Assembly (NCBI RefSeq): GCF_003666245.1
Contig: NZ_MJLZ01000031.1
Coordinates: 1-50,790, forward strand
Reading direction: 5' to 3'
Source of the DNA: Brenneria alni
Lineage (GTDB): Bacteria; Pseudomonadota; Gammaproteobacteria; Enterobacterales; Enterobacteriaceae
Length of the DNA: 50,790 nucleotides
The notes beneath the pieces were generated by a model. It made no database searches. It had not been told where the DNA came from and saw only the letters and a program-made list of their open reading frames with translations. The translations under genes and the position numbers were made by a program. Shown piece by piece: positions 9,519-19,361 of this stretch; the first letter of the stretch is position 1, and each line of letters starts with the position of its first letter.

Positions 9519-9582
9519 AACACATCAGTCACTGAGTGTGAAACAGGGAAGAATCACCATAAGGGCGTTGTATGTCAGGGGG

Positions 9583-9600
9583 GCGACAATTCAGTGACAG
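9583..9600 (-). promoter_or_regulatory. PhoB box of the gpdQ importer operon
   Basis: Read on the minus strand, 9600 to 9583 is CTGTCACTGAATTGTCGC: two 7-base repeats (CTGTCAC and TTGTCGC) separated by 4 bases, the exact geometry of a Pho box (CTGTCAT-N4-CTGTCAT). Ten bases further downstream is TACAAC (9572-9567), a four-of-six -10 element at the distance typical of PhoB-activated promoters that lack a -35. The permease start codon follows at 9518. Confidence 0.75.
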
Positions 9601-9635
9601 TTTGTTTGCGGTGAAATATTTTTCATTGAAATAAT

Positions 9636-9654
9636 ATTAATGCTAATCATTACC
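9636..9654. promoter_or_regulatory. possible Fur box (weak)
   Basis: ATTAATGCTAATCATTACC matches 15 of 19 positions of the Fur consensus. It lies upstream of the Pho box in very AT-rich DNA between gcvP and the importer operon, where chance matches are common. No iron gene is adjacent. Low confidence. Confidence 0.25.
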
Positions 9655-9761
9655 CATAAAGGTGTTTTGTTTATACCGTTATCCATAAGATAATGATATT
9701 TAATATGTTATTTTTAACCGATAACTATTATGGCGTTAAAACAGTGCTGAGGTGAACGTGA

Positions 9762-9781
9762 CCCGCCTGGTAGCAGACGGG
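9762..9781 (-). terminator. hairpin after gcvP
   Basis: On the minus strand CCCGTCT and AGGCGGG can pair (one G-U) around a 6-base loop, 20 bases past the gcvP stop. There is no clear T tract, so it is only a candidate 3' stabiliser or terminator. Confidence 0.35.
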
Positions 9782-9801
9782 CCTATTTCTGAGGGGATGG
9801 G

Positions 9802-12675
9802 TTACTGGTAATCCGCCACCGGTACGCAGGAACAGAACAGATTACGATCGCCGTAGACATCGTCCAGACGTTTTACCGTAGGCCAGTATTTGTTGTCACT
9901 GCCTGTCGGGAATACCGCTAGCTCACGGCTGTATGGATGCGGCCAGTCTGCGGCCAGTTCAGCCTGCGTATGCGGTGCGTTTACCAGCGGGTTGTCTTCC
10001 AGCGGCCACTCGCCGTTAATCACGCGATCAATTTCCGTGCGAATCGACAACATGGCATCAATAAACCGATCCAGCTCGGCCTGACTTTCTGATTCAGTAG
10101 GCTCGACCATTAGCGTTCCGGCTACCGGGAACGACATGGTTGGCGCATGAAAACCATAGTCAATCAAACGCTTGGCGATATCCATCTCGCTGATGCCGCT
10201 GTTTTCTTTCAGCGGACGGATGTCCAGAATACATTCATGGGCGACACGGCCATCCCGTCCGGTATACAACACCGGATAAGCCGACTGCAACCGCGTAGCG
10301 ATGTAGTTGGCGTTGAGGATCGCCATCTGGCTCGCCTGTTTCAGCCCTTCCGCGCCCATCATGCGGATATACATCCAGCTAATCGGCAGAATAGAGGCGC
10401 TGCCAAACGGCGCGGCGGATACTGCCCCCTGTTCAGTCAGCACACCGTCAATCTTCACCACCTGATGCCCCGGTACAAACGGCGCCAGATGGGCTTTTAC
10501 GCCAATCGGGCCCATACCCGGGCCGCCGCCGCCGTGCGGAATACAGAAGGTTTTATGCAGGTTGAGATGGGAAACATCCGCGCCGATATAGCCCGGCGAG
10601 GTGATCCCGACCTGAGCATTCATGTTGGCGCCGTCCAGATACACCTGACCGCCAAACTGATGCACGATCTGGCACACTTCACGGATGGTTTCTTCATACA
10701 CCCCGTGGGTGGATGGATAAGTCACCATGATGCAGGACAGCCGATCGCCCGCTGATTGTGCTTTTTCACGCAGGTCGTGCAGGTCGATATTGCCGTGCTT
10801 ATCGCAAGCCACCACCACCACGCTCATCCCCGCCATCTGTGCCGAAGCAGGATTGGTGCCGTGGGCGGAACTGGGGATCAGGCAAATATCACGCGCCGCT
10901 TCATTACGGCTTTCATGATAGCGGCGAATCGCCAGTAACCCGGCGTATTCGCCCTGTGCGCCAGAGTTAGGCTGCATACACACGGCGTCATAGCCGGTCA
11001 GTTGCACCAGCCAGCCGGAAAGTTGCTCGATCATCTGCCGATAGCCAAGCGCCTGCTCAGGCGGACAGAACGGATGCAGTTCGGCAAATTCCGGCCAGGT
11101 AATCGGCAGCATTTCAGCGACGGCATTGAGCTTCATGGTGCAGGAACCCAGCGGGATCATCGCCTGATTCAGCGCCAGATCCTTACGTTCCAGACGGTGC
11201 AGATAGCGCATCATCTCGGTTTCGCTGTGGTAACGGTTAAATACCGGATGGGAAAGAATGGCATCATCACGTTGTAACGCGGCGGGAATTGACGCCGCCT
11301 GCTGGCTGACGGCCAGATCCAGCGTGTCGATATCCAGCCCGTGGGCATATCCCAGCAGTACGGCAAATAACGTCAATACGTCTTCCCGACTGGTGGCTTC
11401 ATCCAGCGTGATCCCGACCGCACCATCAAGATCGCATCGCAGATTGATGCCAAAACTTAACGCCCGGCTCAACACCGCGGCTTTGTCCTCCACCTCAACG
11501 GTCAAGGTGTCAAACCAGGTTTGATGACGCAGCGTTAACCCGCCCTGACGTAATCCCAGCGCCAGAATGTCCGTCAAACGATGGATACGCCCGGCAATGC
11601 GTTTCAACCCTTCAGGGCCGTGGAAAACCGCATACAGGCTGGCGATATTGGCCAGCAGCACCTGTGAGGTACAGATGTTGGAGTTGGCTTTTTCGCGGCG
11701 GATATGCTGTTCGCGGGTTTGCATCGCCATACGCAGCGCGGTGTTGCCTGCGGCATCACGCGATACGCCGATAATCCGCCCCGGCATGGCGCGTTTGTAC
11801 TCATCACGGCAGGCGAAAAACGCCGCGTGTGGGCCGCCGTAGCCCATCGGCACGCCAAAACGCTGGGCTGACCCGAAGACGATATCGGCCCCTTGTTTAC
11901 CGGGGGCGGTTAACAGCACCAGCGCCATGATATCGGCGGCGACGCAACTGATAACCTTGCGTTGTTTCAATTCGGCCATCAGGCTGCGGTAATCATGCAG
12001 TTCGCCGGTCGTTCCGGCCTGTTGCAACAACACACCGAACACGCGGTCATCGGTCAGCGCATCTTGCGCGTTACCGACCACCACGTCAAAACCAAACGTC
12101 TGTGCGCGAGTACGCACCACATCCAGCGTTTGCGGGTGAACATCATCAGCCACAAAGAAACGATCGGCCTGTTTCAGCTTGCTGATACGTTTGGCCATCG
12201 CCATCGCCTCTGCGGCAGCGGTGGCCTCATCCAGCAACGAGGCTGACGCCAGTTCCAGTCCGGTTAAATCCTGAGTGATCTGCTGAAAATTCAGCAATGC
12301 TTCCAGACGCCCTTGCGAAACCTCCGGCTGGTATGGCGTATAGGCGGTGTACCAACCCGGATTTTCCAGCACGTTACGTAAAATCACCGGCGGCATCAGC
12401 ACCGCGCTATAGCCCATGCCGATGTAGCTTTTGTAGCGCTGATTACGGCTGGCAATGGTTTTCAACTCAGCCAACGCCTGATGCTCCGTCGCCGCCTCAC
12501 CGACCGCAGGCGGCCTGGGTAACTGAATATCAGCAGGCACAATCTGCCGGATTAATGCGTCAAGCGAATCCGCGCCGACCGCCGCCAGCATACGCTGCTG
12601 TTGGCTGGCTGAGGAACCAATATGGCGTTCAACGAAAGCGCGGTCATGTTCAAGTTGACTGAGAGTCTGGGTCAT
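9802..12675 (-). CDS. gcvP: Glycine dehydrogenase (decarboxylating), P protein
   Basis: This 957-residue PLP enzyme is the P protein of the glycine cleavage system. It decarboxylates glycine and transfers the aminomethyl group to the lipoyl arm of GcvH. The length equals that of E. coli GcvP and identity is high throughout. The PLP lysine lies in [20 protein letters not shown], and conserved segments such as GYTAVQ-like GYSAVLMPP and [15 protein letters not shown] are present. I chose ATG 12675 ([11 protein letters not shown]) rather than ATG 12696, because AGGAAAT lies between them and fits only the later start. It is the last gene of gcvTHP. A strong intrinsic terminator-like hairpin lies between it and gcvH. 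Confidence 0.97.
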   Translation of the reverse strand: MTQTLSQLEHDRAFVERHIGSSASQQQRMLAAVGADSLDALIRQIVPADIQLPRPPAVGEAATEHQALAELKTIASRNQRYKSYIGMGYSAVLMPPVILRNVLENPGWYTAYTPYQPEVSQGRLEALLNFQQITQDLTGLELASASLLDEATAAAEAMAMAKRISKLKQADRFFVADDVHPQTLDVVRTRAQTFGFDVVVGNAQDALTDDRVFGVLLQQAGTTGELHDYRSLMAELKQRKVISCVAADIMALVLLTAPGKQGADIVFGSAQRFGVPMGYGGPHAAFFACRDEYKRAMPGRIIGVSRDAAGNTALRMAMQTREQHIRREKANSNICTSQVLLANIASLYAVFHGPEGLKRIAGRIHRLTDILALGLRQGGLTLRHQTWFDTLTVEVEDKAAVLSRALSFGINLRCDLDGAVGITLDEATSREDVLTLFAVLLGYAHGLDIDTLDLAVSQQAASIPAALQRDDAILSHPVFNRYHSETEMMRYLHRLERKDLALNQAMIPLGSCTMKLNAVAEMLPITWPEFAELHPFCPPEQALGYRQMIEQLSGWLVQLTGYDAVCMQPNSGAQGEYAGLLAIRRYHESRNEAARDICLIPSSAHGTNPASAQMAGMSVVVVACDKHGNIDLHDLREKAQSAGDRLSCIMVTYPSTHGVYEETIREVCQIVHQFGGQVYLDGANMNAQVGITSPGYIGADVSHLNLHKTFCIPHGGGGPGMGPIGVKAHLAPFVPGHQVVKIDGVLTEQGAVSAAPFGSASILPISWMYIRMMGAEGLKQASQMAILNANYIATRLQSAYPVLYTGRDGRVAHECILDIRPLKENSGISEMDIAKRLIDYGFHAPTMSFPVAGTLMVEPTESESQAELDRFIDAMLSIRTEIDRVINGEWPLEDNPLVNAPHTQAELAADWPHPYSRELAVFPTGSDNKYWPTVKRLDDVYGDRNLFCSCVPVADYQ

Positions 12676-12751
12676 TACGGAAATTTCCTGCATCAAACAT
12701 TCTCTGCATCACACCCGGCGGGATAGCACAGAGCGAGGGAACAAAATAAAA

Positions 12752-12776
12752 CGCCCGCCTCAGCAGAGTCCGGGCG
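12752..12776 (-). terminator. intrinsic terminator or attenuator between gcvH and gcvP
   Basis: On the minus strand CGCCCG and CGGGCG pair around GACTCTGCTGAGG, in which CTC and GAG can also pair. The stem is followed by GTTTTATTTTGTT. It begins 6 bases past the gcvH stop and lies about 75 bases before gcvP. It looks like a true rho-independent terminator inside the operon, so gcvP may be expressed by read-through. Confidence 0.65.
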
Positions 12777-12782
12777 CAGTCA

Positions 12783-13181
12783 TTATTCGTCTTCTTCTTC
12801 TTCCAGCGTGGCCTGATATCCCTCGGCATCAAGCAGCTCATTCAAGTCGGATTCGTCGGACGATCTGATACGGAACAGCCAACCATCGGTATAGGGCGCA
12901 CTGTTAACCAATTCAGGTGCATTTGCCAACTCTTCGTTGACTTCGATAATTTCACCGCTGATCGGCGCATAAATATCAGAAGCCGCCTTGACCGATTCGG
13001 CCACGGCGCAATCATCACCGGCGGAAACGATCGTGCCCACCTCCGGCAAATCGATAAATACCATGTCGCCCAATAATTCCTGTGCGTGTTCGGTAATCCC
13101 GACGCTATAAATGCCTTCGCCTTCAGACAGTACCCACTCGTGTGAAGCGGTATATTTTAATTCTGCTGGTACATCGCTCAT
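12783..13181 (-). CDS. gcvH: Glycine cleavage system H protein
   Basis: This 132-residue lipoyl carrier protein shuttles the aminomethyl group between GcvP, GcvT and lipoamide dehydrogenase. The lipoylated lysine is Lys65 in [16 protein letters not shown]. The start at ATG 13181 gives the E. coli-like N-terminus [10 protein letters not shown] and is preceded by GGAGAGGG; an in-frame GTG two codons earlier is less likely. It is slightly longer than E. coli GcvH (129), with a very acidic C-terminal tail (EEEEDE). It is the middle gene of gcvTHP, 48 bases after gcvT. Confidence 0.97.
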   Translation of the reverse strand: MSDVPAELKYTASHEWVLSEGEGIYSVGITEHAQELLGDMVFIDLPEVGTIVSAGDDCAVAESVKAASDIYAPISGEIIEVNEELANAPELVNSAPYTDGWLFRIRSSDESDLNELLDAEGYQATLEEEEDE

Positions 13182-13229
13182 CGCCACCCTCTCCTTTCCT
13201 TCACAAAACGGTTAAAACCAAATGGTTAA

Positions 13230-14330
13230 TTAATACTGAACAATGGGTTTTCCGGCACGGACAAAGCCGGGTTTGGTGACATGCACAGGGAGTTCACGGT
13301 TACGGATCTGGACAATCGCCTGCTTGCCGATACCCGCCGGGACACGCGCCAGTGCAATACTCAACCCAAGTGTAGGTGAAAACGATCCACTGGTAATGAT
13401 CCCTTCCTGCATCACCCCTTCACTATCAGTAAAGCGCACAGGTAAATCATTACGCAACACCCCTTTTTCAGTCAGCACCAGTCCGACTAATTGCTCAGTC
13501 CTTTTTTCACGCTGACCCTCCAGCGCCTCGCGGCCAATAAACTGGCGATCTTCCGGTTGCCAGGCGATCGTCCAGCCCATATTGGCGGCCAGCGGCGAAA
13601 TGCCTTCATCCATATCCTGCCCGTAAAGATTCATCCCGGCTTCCAGCCGCAGCGTGTCGCGCGCGCCTAATCCACAAGGCTTGACGCCCACCGATAAAAG
13701 CTGTTGCCAAAAACCGACCGCCTGCTCCTGCGGCAGCGCAATTTCATAGCCTGCTTCGCCAGTATAGCCGGTTGTGGCAATGAAAAAGTCATCAACCTGA
13801 ACACCGAAAAACGGCTTCATACCCGCGATCTTCTGACGCTGGGCATCACCCAGCAAACGCTGTACCTTCTCCTGCGCCAGCGGGCCCTGAACGGCCACTA
13901 AAGCCAAATCGTCGCGCTCGCGGATATCGATCATAAAAGGCTCGGCGTGCCGGGTGATCCAGGCCAGATCGTTGTCGCGGGTTGCCGAATTCACCACCAG
14001 CCGGAAATAATCTTCCGTCATAAAATAAACGATCAGATCGTCGATAACGCCACCGGACGCATTCAGCATACCGGTATAGAGCGCCTTACCTGGCTGAGTG
14101 AGCTTTGCCACATCGTTCGCCAGCAAATAGCGCAGAAATTCGCGGGTTCTGGCGCCGTGCAAATCCACGATAGTCATGTGGGACACATCGAACATACCGG
14201 CATCACGACGCACAATGTGATGCTCATCAAGCTGGGAGCCGTAATGCAGTGGCATCATCCAGCCGTGGAAATCAACCATTTTGGCGCCGTCTGTCAGGTG
14301 CTGTTGATACAACGGAGTTTGCTTTGCCAT
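13230..14330 (-). CDS. gcvT: Aminomethyltransferase, T protein of glycine cleavage
   Basis: This 366-residue tetrahydrofolate-dependent aminomethyltransferase releases ammonia and forms 5,10-methylene-THF from the GcvH-bound intermediate. It aligns along its whole length with E. coli GcvT (364), for example [31 protein letters not shown], and TRDNDLAW with the folate-binding [10 protein letters not shown]. It is the first gene of the operon. Its leader carries a GGCGGT/ACCGCC hairpin at 14361-14378 but no glycine riboswitch motif. In relatives, control is through GcvA, Lrp and purine repression, which I cannot confirm from sequence alone. Confidence 0.97.
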   Translation of the reverse strand: MAKQTPLYQQHLTDGAKMVDFHGWMMPLHYGSQLDEHHIVRRDAGMFDVSHMTIVDLHGARTREFLRYLLANDVAKLTQPGKALYTGMLNASGGVIDDLIVYFMTEDYFRLVVNSATRDNDLAWITRHAEPFMIDIRERDDLALVAVQGPLAQEKVQRLLGDAQRQKIAGMKPFFGVQVDDFFIATTGYTGEAGYEIALPQEQAVGFWQQLLSVGVKPCGLGARDTLRLEAGMNLYGQDMDEGISPLAANMGWTIAWQPEDRQFIGREALEGQREKRTEQLVGLVLTEKGVLRNDLPVRFTDSEGVMQEGIITSGSFSPTLGLSIALARVPAGIGKQAIVQIRNRELPVHVTKPGFVRAGKPIVQY

Positions 14331-14765
14331 CTTTTCCCTCTGTTCGGAGTATTGCGTTCAGGCGGTAAAAAAACCGCCGCGCAAACGATATCTTGATAAT
14401 GAACTTACCACCGAAACGCAGGTGAAACTATACCCACAGGCATAAGTTAAACTATATGGAACCTCCCCTGACATCCGGGTTATGCCATCACCTACAACAG
14501 ATAAATAGTCTAAATAAATGGGTATTTTAAGCATAAAAACTATGTGATAAGAAAAGAGTAGCGAATTATTAATATGAAAAATGGATCGGCTGAACACTAA
14601 CAGGAGTAAAAAAAATCATAAAGCATTAGTTAAAGTAATGCGAAAAATACACTAAAATTAGATTTTTTCAACCAAAATGCCGCCACCGGCAACAGTTGAA
14701 GAAGAAACCGGCGGAGGATGGGTAAACACGCACGTCTGAAAGAATGAACCATCCAGTCTGAGGTA
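14331..14765. other. gcvT leader and fhuF downstream region
   Basis: This 435-base gap has no supported gene. Next to gcvT it holds a 6-base-pair hairpin (GGCGGT, 6 A, ACCGCC at 14361-14378). It then becomes AT-rich, as expected for a GcvA/Lrp-controlled promoter region. No glycine riboswitch core was found. Near 14680-14715 there are GC-rich repeats (CCGCCACCGG and ACCGGCGG) that could form a weak structure after the fhuF-like gene. Confidence 0.5.
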
Positions 14766-15557
14766 CTAAACCTCATTCAATGTACAGCTCTGACAACGTT
14801 TGACACCGGGAATACGGTAACGCTGGCAACAGCTACGGCGTTGAATGATGCCGCCACGGGGAATCACCGTGCGATAGAGGGGATTTTCACTGCCATCCAG
14901 CAGTGAACGGGAAAAGAACAGATCGTTACGAAGAAGGGTGAGTTCATCCTGTGGTAGCAGCGCCGCCATCTCTCCCAGAAACCAGTGCATCAGATAGCCG
15001 GTATTATTCCAGGTGAGCCGGGCATTCAGTTCACCAAAGCTATCCAGCGTGTTAATAACCGGAACAATGTGCTGATGCAGCAGCGTCTCCAGCCGCGCTC
15101 GCGGCGAGTCAGCGGTCATCGCTGACGGCAGCGCCTGCGTCGCAATATAAAATACCGCCGGGTGCCCTTTGCTATGAAACCCGACGTATATCTGTTTCAG
15201 CGAACAATCCAACACCGTCGCGTGTTTGAGCAATACCAACATCAACGGTGGCACCAGTAGCCCAAAATACCACTGTGACCACAATGATTGCAGCGGTTTT
15301 TCTTCACGAATATTATCCGGGTATTCCTGATACATTTCATTACCATAGCGCCGTATCAGTTGGTTAAACACCGCAGGCTGAGACCACTCGGCGAGTGTCA
15401 TGGCGCCCGCCGGAGGCGGTTCGCCAAATTTAACGCTATCAAGACAATGGGGACGATACTGGCGCAACAAGGCACGCAATGCAGCAGCCAGCGTCTGGTC
15501 ACAAGCGGAAAACGCCGGATGCTCAACGCTACTGACGATTTTTTTGACTGTCGGCAT
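14766..15557 (-). CDS. fhuF: FhuF-type ferric-siderophore reductase
   Basis: This 263-residue protein matches FhuF (262 in E. coli), a 2Fe-2S protein that reduces ferric hydroxamate siderophores in the cytoplasm to release iron. The diagnostic C-terminal cluster motif is Cys243-Cys244-x10-Cys255-x2-Cys258 (SCCQRY...RCQSC). I chose ATG 15557 (MPTVKK) because it gives the family length; a start 29 codons upstream would run through the Fur box. A good Fur box lies 45-63 bases before the start, so the gene should be iron-repressed. No siderophore uptake genes are adjacent. Family assignment is firm; exact orthology to E. coli fhuF is likely but not certain. Confidence 0.88.
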   Translation of the reverse strand: MPTVKKIVSSVEHPAFSACDQTLAAALRALLRQYRPHCLDSVKFGEPPPAGAMTLAEWSQPAVFNQLIRRYGNEMYQEYPDNIREEKPLQSLWSQWYFGLLVPPLMLVLLKHATVLDCSLKQIYVGFHSKGHPAVFYIATQALPSAMTADSPRARLETLLHQHIVPVINTLDSFGELNARLTWNNTGYLMHWFLGEMAALLPQDELTLLRNDLFFSRSLLDGSENPLYRTVIPRGGIIQRRSCCQRYRIPGVKRCQSCTLNEV

Positions 15558-15601
15558 AAGGCAGATTCCGGTAAGGCGCCCGAATAAATAAGAAACAAAA
15601 T

Positions 15602-15620
15602 GATAACTATTACCAATAGT
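15602..15620. promoter_or_regulatory. Fur box upstream of fhuF
   Basis: On the minus strand ACTATTGGTAATAGTTATC matches 13 of 19 positions of the Fur consensus, and it is placed 45-63 bases before the fhuF start. The adjoining ferric reductase makes iron control plausible. Confidence 0.6.
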
Positions 15621-15730
15621 ATCGGGGTTTATCAATAATGACAAACCCCGCTGTTTCGGTTGATTCGTCCCCTGCGGAAACCTGCCTTTGCCGCTGACGC
15701 CAAAGGATACAAGGCGGTAATACCGGCGAG

Positions 15731-17410
15731 TTATAGAAGCTGGCTAATATTCAGCTCCTCCATTAAGCGCGGATTATCTGAGTAGTCCACCGGAATGGCG
15801 ATCACCGCCGGCCCCTGAACATCCATAGCCTGCCGCATTTTACTGACTAGCTCCTCTTCCGATTCCACCGCAAATCCTTTCGCGCCGAACGCTTCTGCAT
15901 ACACTTTAAAATCTATCGGGCCAAATTTGACGCCGGAACAACGGTGATACTTTTTCTCTTCCTGAATCTCAACCATGTTATAGGCATTATCCACCCAGAT
16001 AATATGCAACAGATTGCTGTTCAGGCGCACTGCCGTTTCAAGCTCCATGCTGGACTGCATAAAACCGCCGTCGCCTGAAACAGAAATCACCTTCTGAGCG
16101 GGGCGAATCAGTGATGCGGCAATCGCCCAGGGTAAAGCGACGCCCATCGTTTGCTGGCCGTTGGTCATCAGTACCTGACGCGCCCGGAAGCTATACAGAT
16201 AACGTGCCAGCCAGATATGAAAACTGCCCATATCGACGCACAACGTCACGTCATGATTGACAATGTCCTGCATCGCCCTGACCAACCGCAACGGATGAAT
16301 GGCAAACCCACGCATATTCATGCCGCGCGTCGCCAGATCGTGACGTTGCTGACAGCGTTCACGCAGAATAGCCTGCGTCTGCGGCGACAGCGCTAGCGGC
16401 GCACGGATACAGCGGGTCAGCGCATCAGTGGTTGCCGTGATATCGCCAATCAGCTCCACATCGGGAAGATAGGCGCCGTCAATATTGGCAGGCACCGCAT
16501 TAATATGCACCAACGCCGCTTTACCGCTATTCCACAATACCGGGTCATATTCCACCGGGCTAAAACCGACCGTAATGATCAGGTCGGCTTGCTGCAACAG
16601 CTTATCCCCGGTCTGATTGTTAAACAGACCGACGCGCCCGGCAAAATGATCAAAATGCCGCTGATCAACGGCGCCGGCGGCCTGATAAGTGCTGGTGACA
16701 GGCAACTGGCTTTGATGCAACAGGCGGCGTACTGCGGCGGCGGCTTTAGGCTGACTTGCCAGCAATCCCAGCAGCAAAACGGGATTGCTGGCCTGCTGGA
16801 TCATCCGGGCGGCGTTCTCAATCTCAGCCTGGGGCGCACTGTTCAGCAGGGGTAAATCCGGGCGAACCAGTACAGCGCTGGTCACCGGCTCGTTGATGAT
16901 ATCCTGGGGCAGACTGATGAAAGATGCCCCAGGATAGCCCATCTCCGCCGTGCGGAACGCATTTGCCAGCACCTCGGAAATCGCCGATGACGCTTTGACT
17001 TCCGCACTGAATTTGGTGACTGGCTGAAACAGGCTGACGGCGTCCAGGTTTTGATGCGTCAGTTTATGGCTGTCAGATCGTTTGACCGCCCCCCCGAGAG
17101 CCACCATAGGATCGCCTTCCGCCGTTGCCGTTGCCAATCCCGTCACCAGATTGCAGCATCCTGGTCCCGAGGTCACCAGCGTCACACCGGCTTTTCCGGT
17201 CAGTCGTCCGATCGCCGCCGCCATAAAAGCGCCGTTGGCTTCATGCCGTACCGGAATTGTTTTAATCGGCGAGTCGACCAACGCATCAAAAACGCGATCG
17301 ATTTTCGCTCCCGGAATACCAAATACATATTGCACTCCCTGCCATTCTAGGTGTTTCACTATCAGGGAAGCTCCACAGTTCCAACGCTGTTGACCTGTTA
17401 AATTTTCCAT
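15731..17410 (-). CDS. budB: Catabolic acetolactate synthase (BudB/AlsS)
   Basis: This 559-residue TPP enzyme condenses two pyruvates to 2-acetolactate. It is the catabolic, FAD-independent type (AlsS/BudB) rather than IlvB: the length is right and the gene lies next to acetolactate decarboxylase. Catalytic Glu57 is in [11 protein letters not shown]. The TPP/Mg site is [20 protein letters not shown], with the [10 protein letters not shown] region after it. It is the second gene of budAB, 36 bases after budA, and would divert pyruvate to neutral acetoin under fermentative, acidifying conditions. No butanediol dehydrogenase (budC) is adjacent. Confidence 0.96.
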   Translation of the reverse strand: MENLTGQQRWNCGASLIVKHLEWQGVQYVFGIPGAKIDRVFDALVDSPIKTIPVRHEANGAFMAAAIGRLTGKAGVTLVTSGPGCCNLVTGLATATAEGDPMVALGGAVKRSDSHKLTHQNLDAVSLFQPVTKFSAEVKASSAISEVLANAFRTAEMGYPGASFISLPQDIINEPVTSAVLVRPDLPLLNSAPQAEIENAARMIQQASNPVLLLGLLASQPKAAAAVRRLLHQSQLPVTSTYQAAGAVDQRHFDHFAGRVGLFNNQTGDKLLQQADLIITVGFSPVEYDPVLWNSGKAALVHINAVPANIDGAYLPDVELIGDITATTDALTRCIRAPLALSPQTQAILRERCQQRHDLATRGMNMRGFAIHPLRLVRAMQDIVNHDVTLCVDMGSFHIWLARYLYSFRARQVLMTNGQQTMGVALPWAIAASLIRPAQKVISVSGDGGFMQSSMELETAVRLNSNLLHIIWVDNAYNMVEIQEEKKYHRCSGVKFGPIDFKVYAEAFGAKGFAVESEEELVSKMRQAMDVQGPAVIAIPVDYSDNPRLMEELNISQLL

Positions 17411-17446
17411 TGTCTTACTCCAGAATGACTCGTGGTTTGTTCTTAC

Positions 17447-18229
17447 TTAGCCTTCAACTGACTGGATAGCGCTATCGAGGTTGTCAGGTGACAGATCAGC
17501 GCTGAGGAAATCCTGCTCCCGTGGCAGATCGATAATCAGTTTGGAGATAACCCCAAACGTCAAAACTCCGCTTTCCATTTCATAATCAAGGATATGTCCA
17601 CCACCCTGGCGATCGTCGGTAATAAAATGTTCATGATAGCCAGCAACGTTAATGCCCTGCGTATAGGCCGGGCTGCGAAAACCAATCACGGTTCCCTGAC
17701 AGTGTTCAAAATGGAACGTCGGTTGCCGGGCAATCGCCTCCAACATCGGTTTATAGGGACGCTGCTGGCGTGGCACGGTGCGGGTTTCAACATACTCAAA
17801 GTGGCCGTCAATCCGCAGGGCGCAAAACAGATTATCCGTACCGATCAGGCTATCGATTTTCTGGTGGAGGCTGTTGCGCTCAATCCTTCTGTTGAAATGG
17901 ATTTCTTCCGTCGGTCGGAAAAACGTCATTACCGCGAAAGGAGTCTTCTGGTGCGACATGGCCGAACGTGCGCTGCCGTCTGAACGCAACTGAAAAATGC
18001 GTCGATTAAAAGCCACCAGCTCACCGTCCAGATTGTTAAACGTTCCTAATCCAAAATCTCCATGCTCCAATAATTCCTCCATCGTCCGGCTACCTTCATA
18101 TACGCCATTTATCAGCCCGCTCATTAATGAGGTTTGATAAATAACGCCGTCAGGATGGCGTCGTTGATGATCCATCACATAATTTTTCATCTCTTCCTCA
18201 CAGGGGTTGAAGCCTATATCTTCTTTCAT
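17447..18229 (-). CDS. budA: Alpha-acetolactate decarboxylase (BudA)
   Basis: This 260-residue enzyme decarboxylates 2-acetolactate to acetoin. The zinc ligands are visible as His199, His201 and His212 in GYHEHF and GGGHILDY, and the family segments EGSRTMEELLEHGDFGLGTF and YKPMLEAI are present. GGAAGGGA precedes ATG 18229. It is first in the budAB operon and divergent from the LysR regulator gene budR, the usual arrangement, so BudR probably controls it in response to acetate or low pH. The intergenic region contains AT-rich palindromic tracts suited to LysR binding. Confidence 0.96.
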   Translation of the reverse strand: MKEDIGFNPCEEEMKNYVMDHQRRHPDGVIYQTSLMSGLINGVYEGSRTMEELLEHGDFGLGTFNNLDGELVAFNRRIFQLRSDGSARSAMSHQKTPFAVMTFFRPTEEIHFNRRIERNSLHQKIDSLIGTDNLFCALRIDGHFEYVETRTVPRQQRPYKPMLEAIARQPTFHFEHCQGTVIGFRSPAYTQGINVAGYHEHFITDDRQGGGHILDYEMESGVLTFGVISKLIIDLPREQDFLSADLSPDNLDSAIQSVEG

Positions 18230-18359
18230 ATATCTTCCCTTCCGATGTGTTATTACTTAAATTTTTTTAATTCTTGTTTAAATATTGACGCGAGCACAAA
18301 CAAAGTTCCAATATATAAATACCGTCATTTCAAGATCTGAAAGATATGGATTTGTCTTA

Positions 18360-19253
18360 ATGGAACTTCGTTATCTGCGTTATTTTGTTGCCGTCGCCAC
18401 TGCCCGAAATTTCACCCGTGCGGCAGAATACCTGGGCATATCGCAACCCCCGTTGAGTCAGCAAATCAGGAAACTTGAGCATGAGATAGGAACGCCGTTG
18501 TTCAAGAGACTCACCCGCAGCGTTGAAATGACGGAAGCGGGGAAAGTGTTATATGTCGATGCGTGTCAACTCCTGAAACTCACTGACGCCGCCATTGACA
18601 GAGCAAGAAGTATTGCCAGAGGGGAAGCCGGCAGTTTCAACATCGGCTTTTCTTCCTCTTCATCCTTTCATCCCACTGTATTAAAGTTGCTGCATGTGTA
18701 TCGTCAACGCTATCCGGATGTGTCATTAAACCCATGTGAAGAAAATTCCCCGCTGTTGCTTACCGAACTGCACAACAAAAATCTTGATGTCGCTTTTCTC
18801 CGTCTGCCGTGTGATATCAGTAGCGAATTCAATAGTGAAATACTGGCTGAAGAGTCAATGGAATTGGCGCTGCCCGCCGATCACCCCCTGCACAACAAAA
18901 AAAGCGTCCACCTGAGTGAACTGAAGCAGGAACAGCTAATTATTTCCCCAAGGGAAGTTTCCCCCAGATTGCACGACATGATTATCCGCGCCTGTTATCT
19001 GTCGGGATATCAGCCAACATTGAGCCAACTGGCGCCTCAGCTACCAGCCACCATCGGTATGGTGTCGGCAGGCTTTGGTATCGCCATCATTCCCAAGTCG
19101 CTTTCCTGTATCAAAATGGGCAATGTGTCCTACCACACAATAGAAGATGCCCGCCTTAAGACCCAGATAATCATGGTTTGGCGCCAGCATGAACACTCAC
19201 CTATGATCATGAATTTAGTGCAATTATTGCGAACTCACTTACGGAAAAACTGA
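18360..19253 (+). CDS. budR: LysR-family regulator of acetoin synthesis (BudR/AlsR)
   Basis: This 297-residue LysR-type regulator has an N-terminal winged helix-turn-helix (RNFTRAAEYLGISQPPLSQQI, within residues 16-38) and a C-terminal effector-binding domain. Its divergent position beside budAB and its sequence fit BudR/AlsR, which activates acetoin genes in response to acetate. I chose ATG 18360 because MELRYLRYFVAVA is the standard LysR start; the longer frame upstream adds 25 unrelated residues, and the ribosome site is weak. The next gene downstream is the unrelated DUF1435 gene with its own promoter. Confidence 0.9.
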   Translation: MELRYLRYFVAVATARNFTRAAEYLGISQPPLSQQIRKLEHEIGTPLFKRLTRSVEMTEAGKVLYVDACQLLKLTDAAIDRARSIARGEAGSFNIGFSSSSSFHPTVLKLLHVYRQRYPDVSLNPCEENSPLLLTELHNKNLDVAFLRLPCDISSEFNSEILAEESMELALPADHPLHNKKSVHLSELKQEQLIISPREVSPRLHDMIIRACYLSGYQPTLSQLAPQLPATIGMVSAGFGIAIIPKSLSCIKMGNVSYHTIEDARLKTQIIMVWRQHEHSPMIMNLVQLLRTHLRKN

Positions 19254-19287
19254 GCCGTATCCCCCGCACGCCCCGCTGACCGGACTG

Positions 19288-19343
19288 TTGCCAAAAGAGT
19301 GGTAATTGATATAAATTCTTATATGATACTAATTATCATTATC
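19288..19343 (+). promoter_or_regulatory. promoter with strong Fur box for the DUF1435 gene
   Basis: TTGCCA (19288-19293) and TATAAA (19310-19315) are 16 bases apart, a good sigma-70 promoter. Just downstream, GATACTAATTATCATTATC (19325-19343) matches the 19-base Fur consensus at 16 positions. The box would cover the start of transcription, so repression by Fur-iron is expected. Confidence 0.75.
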
Positions 19344-19361
19344 ATGTTGAGCGATAATAAA

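Noticed and set aside
14331-14480. Possible glycine riboswitch before gcvT
   Set aside because: No glycine aptamer core sequence was found; only a small GGCGGT/ACCGCC hairpin is present, and enterobacterial gcvT is normally controlled by GcvA and Lrp.
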